Assembly (NCBI RefSeq): GCF_030252345.1
Contig: NZ_CP126980.1
Coordinates: 8,627,501-8,691,500 of the forward strand
Source: Actinoplanes oblitus
Lineage (GTDB): Bacteria > Actinomycetota > Actinomycetes > Mycobacteriales > Micromonosporaceae
Direction: 5' to 3'
Length of the DNA: 64,000 bases
Below the pieces are notes generated by a model, which ran no database searches, was not told where the DNA came from, and worked only from the letters and a program-made list of their open reading frames with translations. The translations under genes and the position numbers were made by a program. Positions within the stretch are counted from its first letter, which is position 1, and each line of letters opens with the position of its first letter. Of the stretch, positions 8,962 to 17,653 are shown piece after piece.

Positions 8962-9978
8962 GTGAAACGGCCCACGATCGCCGACATCGCGCGGCGCGCG
9001 GGAGTATCCAAGGGCGCCGTGTCCTATGCGCTGAACGGCCAGCCCGGCGTTTCCGAGGCGACTCGCAAACGGATCCTCGCCATCGCGCAGGAGATCGGCT
9101 TCAACGCCAACAGCGCGGCCCGCGCCCTGTCCGGCGCCCGCGCCCGCGCCGTGGGGCTGACCCTCTGCCGGCCCGCCCGGATCCTCGGCATCGAGCCCTG
9201 GTTCATGGGCCTGATCAGCGGTTTCGAGGCCGAGCTCGGTGCTCAGTCGTACGCGCTCACGCTGCAGGTGGTGGCCTCCCCCGAGCAGGAGGTGGAGGTC
9301 TACCGCCGCTGGTGGGGCGAGCGCCGGATCGACGGCGTGATCGTCACCGACCTCCGGGAGAACGACGTCCGGATGCCGGTGCTCCAGCAGCTGCAGCTGC
9401 CCGCCGTGGTGATCGGCGGCTCCGGCGAGGCCGGCACGGTGACCCAGATCTGGTCCGACGACGGCGGCGCGATCACCGAGGCGGTGCGCTACCTGGTGGC
9501 GCTCGGGCACTCCCGGATCGCCCGGGTCAGCGGCGTGCCCGACCTGCTGCACACCCAGGTGCGGACCAAGGCGTTCAACGAGGTGTGCGCGTCGCTCGGG
9601 CTCGGCGAGGCGCTGACCGTGCCGGCCGACTACACCGGCGAGGAAGGCAGCCGCGCCACCCGCCGGCTGCTGATCGGCGGCGACCGGCCCACCGCGATCA
9701 TCTACGACAACGACGTGATGGCGGTGGCCGGGTTGGCCGTGGCCCAGGAGATGGGGCTGTCGGTGCCGGGCGACCTGTCGATCGTGGCCTGGGACGACTC
9801 GCCGCTGTGCAGCCTGGTGCACCCGTCGCTGACCGCGCTCAGCCGGGACGTCTCGGGTTACGGCGCGCAGGCCGCCCGGGAGCTGCTGAACGCCATCGAC
9901 GGCAAGAAGGTGGGCAACGTCAAGGCGCAGACCGCGCATCTGACGCCGCGCGGCAGCACGGCACCGCCGCGCTCCTGA
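8962..9978 (+). CDS. LacI-family transcriptional regulator
   Basis: The 338-residue protein opens with a canonical LacI helix-turn-helix (TIADIARRAGVSKGAVSYAL, residues 5-24) and hinge helix (NSAARALSGARA). A periplasmic-binding-protein-like effector domain follows to about residue 320, with the LSIVAWDDSPL segment typical of the family. The start is GTG 8962, preceded by TAGGAG. It should bind a sugar or similar small ligand and repress from a CG-centred palindrome such as the one at 8891-8906. No sugar transporter or glycosidase adjoins it; the divergent secreted PKD protein is the only obvious local target. Confidence 0.92.
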   Translation: MKRPTIADIARRAGVSKGAVSYALNGQPGVSEATRKRILAIAQEIGFNANSAARALSGARARAVGLTLCRPARILGIEPWFMGLISGFEAELGAQSYALTLQVVASPEQEVEVYRRWWGERRIDGVIVTDLRENDVRMPVLQQLQLPAVVIGGSGEAGTVTQIWSDDGGAITEAVRYLVALGHSRIARVSGVPDLLHTQVRTKAFNEVCASLGLGEALTVPADYTGEEGSRATRRLLIGGDRPTAIIYDNDVMAVAGLAVAQEMGLSVPGDLSIVAWDDSPLCSLVHPSLTALSRDVSGYGAQAARELLNAIDGKKVGNVKAQTAHLTPRGSTAPPRS

Positions 9979-9994
9979 CCGCCCTCCCGGGCGG
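9979..9994. terminator. short GC hairpin between convergent genes
   Basis: CCGCCC-TCCC-GGGCGG (6-bp stem, 4-base loop), followed on the plus strand by a C/T-rich run, lies in the 59-bp gap between the lacI-type gene and the convergent GGDEF-EAL gene. Confidence 0.4.
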
Positions 9995-10037
9995 CCCGCT
10001 TCTCTCCCCCACCCCACGCCTTCCGGTCACGGTCCGC

Positions 10038-12662
10038 TCACCAGCCGCGGTCCGCTCGGTGGCTTTCGAGGTACGCCTCGACGCGCTCGGCCGGCGCCGG
10101 GCCGGCCAGCGCGAACCCTTGCCCGAGCCGGCAGCCCGCCGCGACCGCCCGCTCGATCTGCTCCGGCGTCTCCAGTCCCTTGGCCACGATCTCCAGTCCG
10201 AGCCGCCGGGCCAGCCCGACCACCACCTGCAGCACCCCGGCCTCGGACGCCTCACCGGCCAGCGCGGCGTTCAGCTTCAGCATGTCCACCGGCAGCCGCC
10301 GCAGGTGGGACAGCGACGTCTGCCCGGACCCGAAGTCGTCCAGCGCGGCACGCACCCCGAGCCGCCGCAGCCCGGTCAGCGCCGCCACCACGGCCGGCAC
10401 GTCCTCGGCGATCCAGGTCTCGGCGACCTCGACGACCAGGCGCTCCGGGGCGATGCCGTGCCTGCGCAGGCTGCCCGTCACAAGCTCCGGGAACCGGGCG
10501 GTGAGCAACTCCCGGGGCCGGACGTTGACCGACAGCCAGAAGTCCTCGTCGCCACCGGCCCAGGCGCTCAGCTGCCGGCAGGCCGCGTCCAGCACCCACT
10601 CGTCCAGCTCGGCGGTGACGCCCAGCGCCGCGGCGATCGGCATCAGCTCACCGGGCAGGATCGTGCCGAGTTCCGGATGCCGCCAGCGCAGCAGCGCCTC
10701 GACCCCGGCCGGGTGGCCGTCGCGCAGCCCGGCCACCGGCTGGAAGACCAGGTCCAGCTCGCCCCGGCCGGCCGCGCCGGGCAGCTGGCGCTCCAGCTCC
10801 ATCCGGCGGTGCAACTGGAGCTCGACGTCCGGGTCGTACCACTCCACCCGGTCGCGGCCGAGCTGACAGGCCCGCTGCCGGGCCAGGTCGGCCTGCCGCA
10901 GCACCTCGTCCGGGTCGGCCGCCCCGGCCAGCTCGGCCAGGCCCACCGCGGTGTGCAGCACCACGCCGGCGCCGGGCAGCGAATACGGCTCACCGAGGGT
11001 GGTCACGATCCGGGTGGCCAGCGCGTAGGCCGGCACCGCCGAATCCGGGGTGAGCACCGCGAACTCGTCGCCGCCGAGCCGGGCCGGCACGTCCTCGCCG
11101 CCGAGCAGCCCGCGCAGCCGGCGGGCCACCTCGGTCAGCACGGCGTCGCCGACCGCACGGCCCCGGGTGTCGTTCACCCGGGCCAGCCCGTGCAGGTCGA
11201 CCACCAGCAGGGTGCCGCGCCGCCCGGACCGCTCGTGGCAGGCGTGCAGCTCCCGCATCAGCGCCCGCCGGTTGGCCAGCCCGGTGAGCTGGTCCAGGTA
11301 GGCCAGTTTGTGCAGGGTGCGCTCCAGGTGCCGGCGCTCGCCGACGTCCCGCACGTGCACCACCAGCGCGGCCACCTCGGGCACCGCGCGCTGGTCGGAG
11401 ATGGTCGACTCGGTGTCCCGCCAGAGCTGGGCGCCGTCCCGCATCCGGGCGCTGACCAGCACCGGCGGCCCACCCTCGTGCTCACCGGCGAGCACCGAGC
11501 CGATCACCGCGAGCGCGTCCCCGGCGTCGTCCGGGTGGATCAGCTCGCCGAACGGCCGGCCCACCACCTCGGCCTCGCGCAGTCCGAACAGCCGGGCCGC
11601 GGCGGGTGACTGCCACCGCACGGTGAGCTGCTCGTCGAGCACCAGGGTCAGGTCGGTGGCGCCGGCCACCAGCGACCGGAAGTGCGCCTCGGCCACCCGC
11701 AGCCGGCCCGCGTACCGCCGGATGTCCCGGACCACCAGCAGCTCCCGCAGGACCAGCACGGTCACCATCACCAGGCCGAAGACGGTCGCCTCGGTGTCGA
11801 AACCGGGCGCTGTCGTCAGGTGCCAGACCGCGGCGATCACGCCGACCGCGGCCGGGATGCCGAGCAGCGGATAACTCGCCAGGTACTGGTCCGGATTGCG
11901 CGGGGTGGCGGGCGGCGGTGGCAGGTCCCGGCGGGAGCCGCCGGCTGCGGCCGCGGCCAGGCCGGCCACCATCGGCAGGCCCAGCAACGGCACGGCCGGA
12001 CCGGTCACGCCCAGCGCCAGCAGCTCGGCCAGCGCGGCGAGCGCCGCCAGCACCACCGCCGCGCCGAGCCCGCACCACACCGCCGGCACCGGCCGGGGCC
12101 GGGCCCGCAGCACCACCACTGTCACGATCGAGACGCCGCCGGCGGCGATCAGCACGGCGGGCAGCGCGGCCGGCCGGGACTGCCCGTCCGGCGGGACCAG
12201 ATAGGCGGCGAAGCCCAGGCTCACGCCGAGCCCCAGCCCGTCGAACCCGCGGCGCAGCCGGACCGGCCAGGTGCGCGCGGCGCCGGGCAGCAGCGCGGCG
12301 CCCACCACGTAGCAGCCGGCGGCCAGGCCCAGCCCGGCGCTCACCCAGGCGACCGTCGAGGGCGGGGACCACCACGGCACCAGCACGGTCAGCGCGGTGG
12401 CCAGCGCGCCCATCCCGACGAAACCGGCACCCCGGCAAGCCGCGAACGCCCGCTCGGTGTGATGGATGGCGAGGGCGGTGTCCACCAGATAGGCCGCGGC
12501 GCAGAGACCGGTGGCGCCGACCGCCACGGCCAGCGCGACCGGGCCGGGCAGCAGGCCGCCGGCCCCGGTGAGCAGCACCAGCACGGCCACCGGCGCGACG
12601 GCGAGCAACACCGCCCGGCCGGTGTCCCGGTGCCGGACCGGCACGAGGGGCGGCACAGTCAC
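10038..12662 (-). CDS. membrane PAS-GGDEF-EAL protein with a degenerate EAL domain
   Basis: This 874-residue protein starts at GTG 12662, with GGAGG 7 bases upstream. The first roughly 320 residues hold many hydrophobic segments (a membrane sensor region). A PAS domain follows (about 325-445), then GGDEF (about 455-610) and EAL (about 635-865). The diguanylate cyclase motif LGGDEF (near 529) is intact, though the usual GHxxGD reads GRAVGD and no RxxD inhibitory site precedes it. In the EAL domain the EALLRW, SVNVRP and ALDDFGSG motifs remain. The Asp after the conserved Lys is Asn (LKLN, near 792), and the usual AEGVET reads AKGLET (near 825), losing the Glu thought to act as general base. 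It is probably a c-di-GMP synthase or sensor rather than a phosphodiesterase. Confidence 0.92.
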   Translation of the reverse strand: MTVPPLVPVRHRDTGRAVLLAVAPVAVLVLLTGAGGLLPGPVALAVAVGATGLCAAAYLVDTALAIHHTERAFAACRGAGFVGMGALATALTVLVPWWSPPSTVAWVSAGLGLAAGCYVVGAALLPGAARTWPVRLRRGFDGLGLGVSLGFAAYLVPPDGQSRPAALPAVLIAAGGVSIVTVVVLRARPRPVPAVWCGLGAAVVLAALAALAELLALGVTGPAVPLLGLPMVAGLAAAAAGGSRRDLPPPPATPRNPDQYLASYPLLGIPAAVGVIAAVWHLTTAPGFDTEATVFGLVMVTVLVLRELLVVRDIRRYAGRLRVAEAHFRSLVAGATDLTLVLDEQLTVRWQSPAAARLFGLREAEVVGRPFGELIHPDDAGDALAVIGSVLAGEHEGGPPVLVSARMRDGAQLWRDTESTISDQRAVPEVAALVVHVRDVGERRHLERTLHKLAYLDQLTGLANRRALMRELHACHERSGRRGTLLVVDLHGLARVNDTRGRAVGDAVLTEVARRLRGLLGGEDVPARLGGDEFAVLTPDSAVPAYALATRIVTTLGEPYSLPGAGVVLHTAVGLAELAGAADPDEVLRQADLARQRACQLGRDRVEWYDPDVELQLHRRMELERQLPGAAGRGELDLVFQPVAGLRDGHPAGVEALLRWRHPELGTILPGELMPIAAALGVTAELDEWVLDAACRQLSAWAGGDEDFWLSVNVRPRELLTARFPELVTGSLRRHGIAPERLVVEVAETWIAEDVPAVVAALTGLRRLGVRAALDDFGSGQTSLSHLRRLPVDMLKLNAALAGEASEAGVLQVVVGLARRLGLEIVAKGLETPEQIERAVAAGCRLGQGFALAGPAPAERVEAYLESHRADRGW

Positions 12663-12872
12663 GACGAGTCCTCCGCGTTCGTGCCCGGGGGAAGGCGGCT
12701 CCCGGCGGGCGGGGGCGGAACAAGAGGTCGGTGCACCCGGTCAACGAGCGTGGCCGGATGGGGTTACGGGCCGGTAGGAATCTGGCCTCTTCCCGGATCG
12801 TCGAGCATGGACGGACCCCGGTCAACTCGGGCCTGTGGAAAACCGGCGCTCCATGGGTGGGAAGATGAGAAG

Positions 12873-13274
12873 GTGAGCCAACGTCCCGTACTCCGCGTCC
12901 GCAAGTCCGGCACCGCCCTGGTGGCCGCCGTGATCGCGTTCGTCAGCGCCGTGCCGCTGGCCGGCGCGTCCTGGGCGCTCACTCCGGTGCTGCTGATCCC
13001 GATCGCGGTGTTCGCCTGGGCCTGGCGGGCCGGCACCGACGTCTACTCCGACCGGCTGCGCGTCCGCGCCCTGTTCGGCGGCAACGTCGTGCCCTGGAGC
13101 CGGGTCGTCGAGCTCGCCCCGGACCAGCGCGGCCGGGTCTCCGCGCTGCTGGACAACGGCAACGTGATCCGGCTGACCGGGATCACCCGGGAGAATCTCC
13201 CCGTGGTGCTGGAGGCCGTGGACAACGCCCCGGTCGCCGAGACCGCCGAGGACGCCGCCGGCGCGGAGTCGTAA
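12873..13274 (+). CDS. small membrane protein with PH-like domain
   Basis: The 133-residue protein has two closely spaced transmembrane segments (about 15-35 and 38-55, separated by a short Ser/Trp turn). A compact bacterial PH-like domain follows, with TDVYSDRLRVRALFGG and VVPWSRVVEL, which is the usual bPH pattern. Start GTG 12873 has only a weak GA-rich ribosome site. Proteins of this type are common in actinobacteria and have no established function. The gene stands between a divergent GGDEF-EAL gene and a co-directional sugar-dehydrogenase-like gene 70 bases downstream. Confidence 0.78.
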   Translation: MSQRPVLRVRKSGTALVAAVIAFVSAVPLAGASWALTPVLLIPIAVFAWAWRAGTDVYSDRLRVRALFGGNVVPWSRVVELAPDQRGRVSALLDNGNVIRLTGITRENLPVVLEAVDNAPVAETAEDAAGAES

Positions 13275-13344
13275 CCGGCTCCCCGGGAGTTGTCAGGGGC
13301 CACGGTTACCCTGGTCGGCAGACAAGGTAGGGGGTGGTTCAGCC

Positions 13345-14505
13345 GTGCGTTCCCGCCGGGGCCGTGCCGCGGTCGCGACACTCGCCGTGCTGGCGCTGAC
13401 CTCGGGGTGCAGCTTCGGCCCGCCCGGCCCCGAGCAGGCCGGCACCGCGCCGAACCTGCCCGGTCCGTCGATCGCCGCGACCGCGAGCGCCGCCCCGGGC
13501 GGCGAGCAGGAGGTCGCCGTCACCGTGCTGGCCAAGGGTCTCGAGGTGCCGTGGGGCATCGCCTTCCTGCCCGACGGGTCCGCCCTGGTCACCGAGCGGG
13601 ACACCGCCCGGATCCTGCGGGTCGGCCCGGAGTCGGACGCCGACGGCCTGGCGGTCAGCGAGGCGGCCCGGCTGGCCGAGGTGCGCGCCTCCGGAGACGG
13701 CGGCCTGCTCGGCATCGCCGTCTCGCCGAAATACGCCACCGACAAGACCGTCTTCGTCTATTACTCCACCGCCACCGACAACCGCATCGGCAAGCTGGTG
13801 CTGGGCAGGCCGGTGCAGCCGATCCTCACCGGCATCCCCCGCTCGGTCCAGCAGAACGGCGGGGCCCTGGCCTTCGGCCCCGACGGTTTCCTCTATGCCG
13901 GCACCGGTGACGGCACCGCCGCCGGCACGCAGGCCCAGGATCCGAAAAGCCTCGGCGGCAAGATCCTGCGGATGACCACGACCGGCAGGCCCGCCCCGGG
14001 CAACCCGGTGAGAAGTTCGCTGGTCTGGTCCTCCGGGCACCGCAACGTGCAGGGCCTGACCTGGGACAAGACCAAGCGGATGTTCGCCACCGACAACACC
14101 CAGCCCAAGTTCAGCGAGCTGAACGTGGTGCGGAAGGGCAAGAACTACGGCTGGCCCGCGGCCGACGGCGCCGCCACCGGCAAGAAATTCGCCAACCCGC
14201 TGGTCAGCTGGCCGACCGGCACGTCCTCGTGCGGCGGGGTGGGCGCGCTGGAGACCCTGGTGGCCACCGCCTGCCTGCTCGGCGAACGCGTCTACCTGAT
14301 CGACGTCACCGGCAACGGCACCGTCCTGGGCAAAGCGCAGGAACTGCTCACCGGCAAGTACGGACGGTTGCGCGCGCTGGTCGCCGCGCCGGACGGCTCG
14401 CTCTGGGTGAGCACCTCCAACCAGGAGGACGCCGGCGAGCCGGATCCGGAGGACGACCGCCTCATCCGGCTCGTCTTCTCGGACGGCGGCGCCGGCCGGA
14501 GCTGA
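13345..14505 (+). CDS. PQQ-type glucose/sorbosone dehydrogenase-like lipoprotein
   Basis: The 386-residue protein begins at GTG 13345 after a GGGGG ribosome site. It has a lipoprotein-like signal peptide (LALTSGCSFG, modified Cys near residue 22), so it is probably anchored on the outer face of the membrane. The mature part is a six-bladed beta-propeller of the GSDH family: VPWGIAFLPDGSALVTER is the first blade motif, then GDGGLLGIAVSP, SGHRNVQGLTW and GKNYGWP. The family oxidises aldose sugars with PQQ, but many actinobacterial members have unproven activity and no PQQ biosynthesis genes are seen here. The assignment to the family is firm, the substrate is not. Confidence 0.88.
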   Translation: MRSRRGRAAVATLAVLALTSGCSFGPPGPEQAGTAPNLPGPSIAATASAAPGGEQEVAVTVLAKGLEVPWGIAFLPDGSALVTERDTARILRVGPESDADGLAVSEAARLAEVRASGDGGLLGIAVSPKYATDKTVFVYYSTATDNRIGKLVLGRPVQPILTGIPRSVQQNGGALAFGPDGFLYAGTGDGTAAGTQAQDPKSLGGKILRMTTTGRPAPGNPVRSSLVWSSGHRNVQGLTWDKTKRMFATDNTQPKFSELNVVRKGKNYGWPAADGAATGKKFANPLVSWPTGTSSCGGVGALETLVATACLLGERVYLIDVTGNGTVLGKAQELLTGKYGRLRALVAAPDGSLWVSTSNQEDAGEPDPEDDRLIRLVFSDGGAGRS

Positions 14506-14555
14506 GACGGTCATGACTGTTTCACCACCGGCCGGGCCGGGCAGGGTGAGCCGCG

Positions 14556-16193
14556 ATGAGTGAGCTCCCGGCCCCGGCCGTCACCTCCTGGCGGCGACGC
14601 CTGCACGCCACGGCCGCGCGAAGTGGGCGGGTGTGGCGGCACCGCTGGTTCCGGCGCGTCCGGGTCGCTGCCGCTGTCGGCCTGGTCGGCATCACCGCCG
14701 CGATGATCGGGGTGATGCTGTTCGCGCACACCGGCATCAACGTGGGCCCGTTCCGCGCCGAGATGTCGATCAGTCCCAGCCTGGCCGGCGGCACCGAGGT
14801 GGACATCCCGCCGCTCGGGTCGCTGCACCTGGACAGTCACCGCGGCACGCTGCACCTCAAGGTGGCGCTCGGCTCGCTCGACCAGAGCCGCACCGAGGAG
14901 CTGATCGACAACCCGACGGCGATCAGCTCGGCCGGCGACCGCGCCGTCGACGAGGTCACCGCCGGGGTGACCCGGCTGGCCCTGCGGACGGTCGCGCTGG
15001 CCGTGCTCAGCGCGATCCTGGCCGCCGCGCTGATCTTCCGCAGCGTCCGGCGCACCGCGGCGGCCGGGCTGACCGCGCTGGTCGCCAGCGCCGGCAGCCT
15101 CGCGCTGGCGGCGGCCACCATCCGGCCCGACGCGATCAGCGAGCCGCGTTACGAGGGCCTGCTGGTCAACGCGCCGGCCGTGGTCGGTGACGCCCGCCGG
15201 ATCGCCGACAACTACGGGCGCTACGCCGACCAGCTGCAGCAGATCGTCAGCAACGTGAGCCGGATCTACACCACCGTGTCGGCGCTGCCGGTCTACGAGC
15301 CGGCCGGCAACACCACCCGCCTGCTGCACGTCTCCGACCTGCACCTGAACCCGGCCTCGTGGGGCCTGATCCGCACCGTGGTGGACACCTTCGACATCGA
15401 CGCGGTGATCGACACCGGCGACATGGTCGACTGGGGCAGCAGCGCCGAGACGGGTTACGTCGCCTCCATCCCGTCGATCAAGGTGCCGTACGTCTACGTC
15501 CGCGGCAACCACGACTCGGTCGGCATCCAGTCGGCGGTGGCCCGCCAGCGCAACGCGATAGTCCTGGACGACAAGATCACCACGGTCGACGGGGTGACCA
15601 TCGCCGGGATCGGTGACCCGCAGTTCACCCCGGACAAGAGCGAGACCAACAAGGCCGGCGACAACTCCGGCTCCGAGCTGCTCACCGCGACCGGGCGGCG
15701 GCTGGCCACCACGATCAGCGACTCCGGCAAGAAGGTGGACATCGCCCTGGTGCACGATCCGGAGATGGCGCCGCCGCTGTCCGGGGTCGTTCCGCTGGTC
15801 CTGGCCGGGCACAAGCACCAGCGCTCGGTGGCCATGCTGCCGGCGCCGCCCGCTCCAGACCCGTCCGGCTCGGCGTCACCGTCCCCCGCCCCGTCCGCCT
15901 CGGCCGCGGTCGAGGGCCCGATGCCGACCCGGCTGATGGTGGAGGGTTCCACCGGCGGCGCCGGCCTGCGCGGCCTGGAGCACGAGGAGCCGACCCCGCT
16001 GTCCCTCTCGGTCCTCTACTTCGACGAGAACCACACACTGAAGGCCTACGACGACATCCAGCTGGGCGGCACCGGCCAGTCCAACGTCGAGATGCAGCGC
16101 AACGTCGTCGGCCTCGGTGACGACGAGCCGGCCATCGCACCGACGCCGTCCGGCCCGGCCGCGTCCACCCCGGCCGGCCAGCCGAGCCGCTGA
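14556..16193 (+). CDS. membrane metallophosphoesterase
   Basis: The 545-residue protein has an N-terminal transmembrane segment (about 36-58), a roughly 90-residue extracytoplasmic region, and two further hydrophobic segments (about 145-190). A calcineurin-like phosphoesterase domain follows with all metal-binding blocks in order: HVSDLHL (near 258), DTGDMVD, RGNHDS (near 316), LVHDP and AGHKH (near 417). A low-complexity Ala/Ser/Pro stretch interrupts the domain after GHKH and another forms the C-terminus. The active site probably faces outside. The natural substrate is unknown; nucleotides, phosphodiesters or envelope phosphates are possible. Confidence 0.88.
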   Translation: MSELPAPAVTSWRRRLHATAARSGRVWRHRWFRRVRVAAAVGLVGITAAMIGVMLFAHTGINVGPFRAEMSISPSLAGGTEVDIPPLGSLHLDSHRGTLHLKVALGSLDQSRTEELIDNPTAISSAGDRAVDEVTAGVTRLALRTVALAVLSAILAAALIFRSVRRTAAAGLTALVASAGSLALAAATIRPDAISEPRYEGLLVNAPAVVGDARRIADNYGRYADQLQQIVSNVSRIYTTVSALPVYEPAGNTTRLLHVSDLHLNPASWGLIRTVVDTFDIDAVIDTGDMVDWGSSAETGYVASIPSIKVPYVYVRGNHDSVGIQSAVARQRNAIVLDDKITTVDGVTIAGIGDPQFTPDKSETNKAGDNSGSELLTATGRRLATTISDSGKKVDIALVHDPEMAPPLSGVVPLVLAGHKHQRSVAMLPAPPAPDPSGSASPSPAPSASAAVEGPMPTRLMVEGSTGGAGLRGLEHEEPTPLSLSVLYFDENHTLKAYDDIQLGGTGQSNVEMQRNVVGLGDDEPAIAPTPSGPAASTPAGQPSR

Positions 16194-16360
16194 CCCGGCG
16201 CACTTCGCCAGCCGCGTCCACCCGCCCTCCGACGGCCGCTCCGCCGGACCGGGACCGCCCGCCCGGCCGCGGCTCACCCCGGTCAGCGACGGGCCGCTGT
16301 CTCCTCCCGATCAGCGGCGAGCGGCGTGGCCGGCGGTAGGCGGTATGGCCGGCAGCAGAC

Positions 16361-16410
16361 GGCGTGGGTGGCGACGGACGGCGTGGGTGGCGACGGACGG
16401 CGTGGGTGAC
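16361..16410. repeat. 19-bp tandem repeat, 2.6 copies
   Basis: A 19-bp unit starting GGCGTGGGTGGCGACGGAC is repeated at 16361-16379 and 16380-16398 and begins again at 16399-16410. It lies in the 276-bp gap between the convergent metallophosphoesterase and TPR genes. Related GGCGACGGAC words continue to about 16440. The gap holds no recognisable gene. Confidence 0.8.
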
Positions 16411-16469
16411 GGCAGGCGGCGGCGGACGGCGACGGACGGCTTGGTGCCGGCGGGCGGCACGGGTAGCGC

Positions 16470-17519
16470 TTAGCGGTGGATCAGCAGGCGGCGCTGGACA
16501 CCGACGGCGCAGGCGGTCGCGAAGAAGACGGTCAGGAGCAGGACGCAGACGGCTCCGCGCCAGCCGGTGCCGGTGACCAGCAGCGGGGCGGCCACGAAGG
16601 CCGTCGCGGCCAACGGCAGGGTGAGGAAGGCGCGGTTCGGCAGCGGCCGGGTCACCGCGCCACGGCTGCCGACCGCCCACCGCAGGATCGCGGCGAACAG
16701 CGGCAGGCAGGCCGCCACCGCGAACCCACCGAAGACCGGGGCCGCCGGCGAACCCGCCAGGATCAGCGCGAGGACGCCCAGCACCACGGCGACCGGGAAC
16801 GCCACGGCGGCGACCGGCGCCATCCAGCGGGCGGCCGGCGAGGCGGTCCCGGCGATCACGCGCAGGGCGCCCGGATGGCCCGGTGCGATGGCCAGGGCCG
16901 CGCGGGCGGCGGCCAGAGCGGCTTCGGTACGCCCCTGCCGCCGCAACGCCTCGGCGAGCAGAGCGTGCCCGTCCGCGTTGCCCGGAGCCAGCTCGATCGA
17001 CCGGATCGCGGCCTGCTCGGTCTCGACCGGCCGGTCGAGGAAGTTCAGGGCGAGCCCGCGCATCTGGTGCGCCGGCGCGCACGCCGGGTCCAGTTCGACG
17101 GAGCGCTCCGCGTCCGCCAGCGCCGCCGCGTGGTCGCCGAGCCCGATCCGCGCGCCGGCCAGCCGATGCCACGCCCGCACGTCCGCCGGATGCTCCCGCA
17201 GGAACTCCTCGATCAGCCGGACCGCGTCGGCGAACCGTTGCTGATGCACGGCGACGTGCGCCGCGGCGATCAGCGGCGGCTCCCCCGCCGCCTGCCAGTG
17301 GGCCTGGTCCGCCACCGGCACGGGCTCCGGCGGCCCGTAGGGCACCGGCAGGACCGGCACCTGCTCGACGGCGGGCGGCACCGCGGGCATGCCGGAGGGC
17401 GCCGGCCAGGCGAGCACCTCCGGCCCCTCCCCGGCGGGCGGCACCCCGGTCATGCCGGAGGGCGCGGCCGGGACCGGCGCTCCGGGAGCGGCTCCGGCGG
17501 GCGGCGTGGCGTCAGTCAT
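16470..17519 (-). CDS. TPR-repeat membrane protein
   Basis: The 349 residues divide into a Pro/Ala-rich N-terminus (1-75), three to four tetratricopeptide-type helical repeats (about 80-215; DVRAWHRLAGARIGLGDHAA is one) and about four transmembrane segments (about 225-345). The N-terminal region itself contains an approximate internal repeat (PSGMTGVPPAGE / PSGMPAVPPAVE). TPRs usually bind partner proteins; the orientation suggests a cytoplasmic scaffold held by a C-terminal membrane domain. The gene is separated from gatB upstream by a strong hairpin. Function unknown. Confidence 0.75.
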   Translation of the reverse strand: MTDATPPAGAAPGAPVPAAPSGMTGVPPAGEGPEVLAWPAPSGMPAVPPAVEQVPVLPVPYGPPEPVPVADQAHWQAAGEPPLIAAAHVAVHQQRFADAVRLIEEFLREHPADVRAWHRLAGARIGLGDHAAALADAERSVELDPACAPAHQMRGLALNFLDRPVETEQAAIRSIELAPGNADGHALLAEALRRQGRTEAALAAARAALAIAPGHPGALRVIAGTASPAARWMAPVAAVAFPVAVVLGVLALILAGSPAAPVFGGFAVAACLPLFAAILRWAVGSRGAVTRPLPNRAFLTLPLAATAFVAAPLLVTGTGWRGAVCVLLLTVFFATACAVGVQRRLLIHR

Positions 17520-17596
17520 CTCGGATTCCCCGTGATCGATGCGATCCAGCGAGCGGCGACTGACTCTAATCGACGGTCACGACTGGCTCCAACGGG

Positions 17597-17634
17597 CACC
17601 GCCCGGTCCCGTGGAGCCACGGGACCGGGCGGTG
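17597..17634 (-). terminator. strong gatB terminator hairpin
   Basis: CACCGCCCGGTCCCGTGG (17597-17614) is perfectly complementary to 17617-17634, an 18-bp stem with a two-base centre. It lies between the gatB stop (17654) and the start of the downstream TPR gene (17519), both minus-strand. Confidence 0.75.
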
Positions 17635-17653
17635 AGCGTACGCCAAAAGGGTT

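Noticed and set aside
13290..13312. TTGTCA with TACCCT as a sigma-70-type promoter for the sugar-dehydrogenase-like gene.
   Set aside because: The spacer is only 11 bases, too short for a standard promoter.
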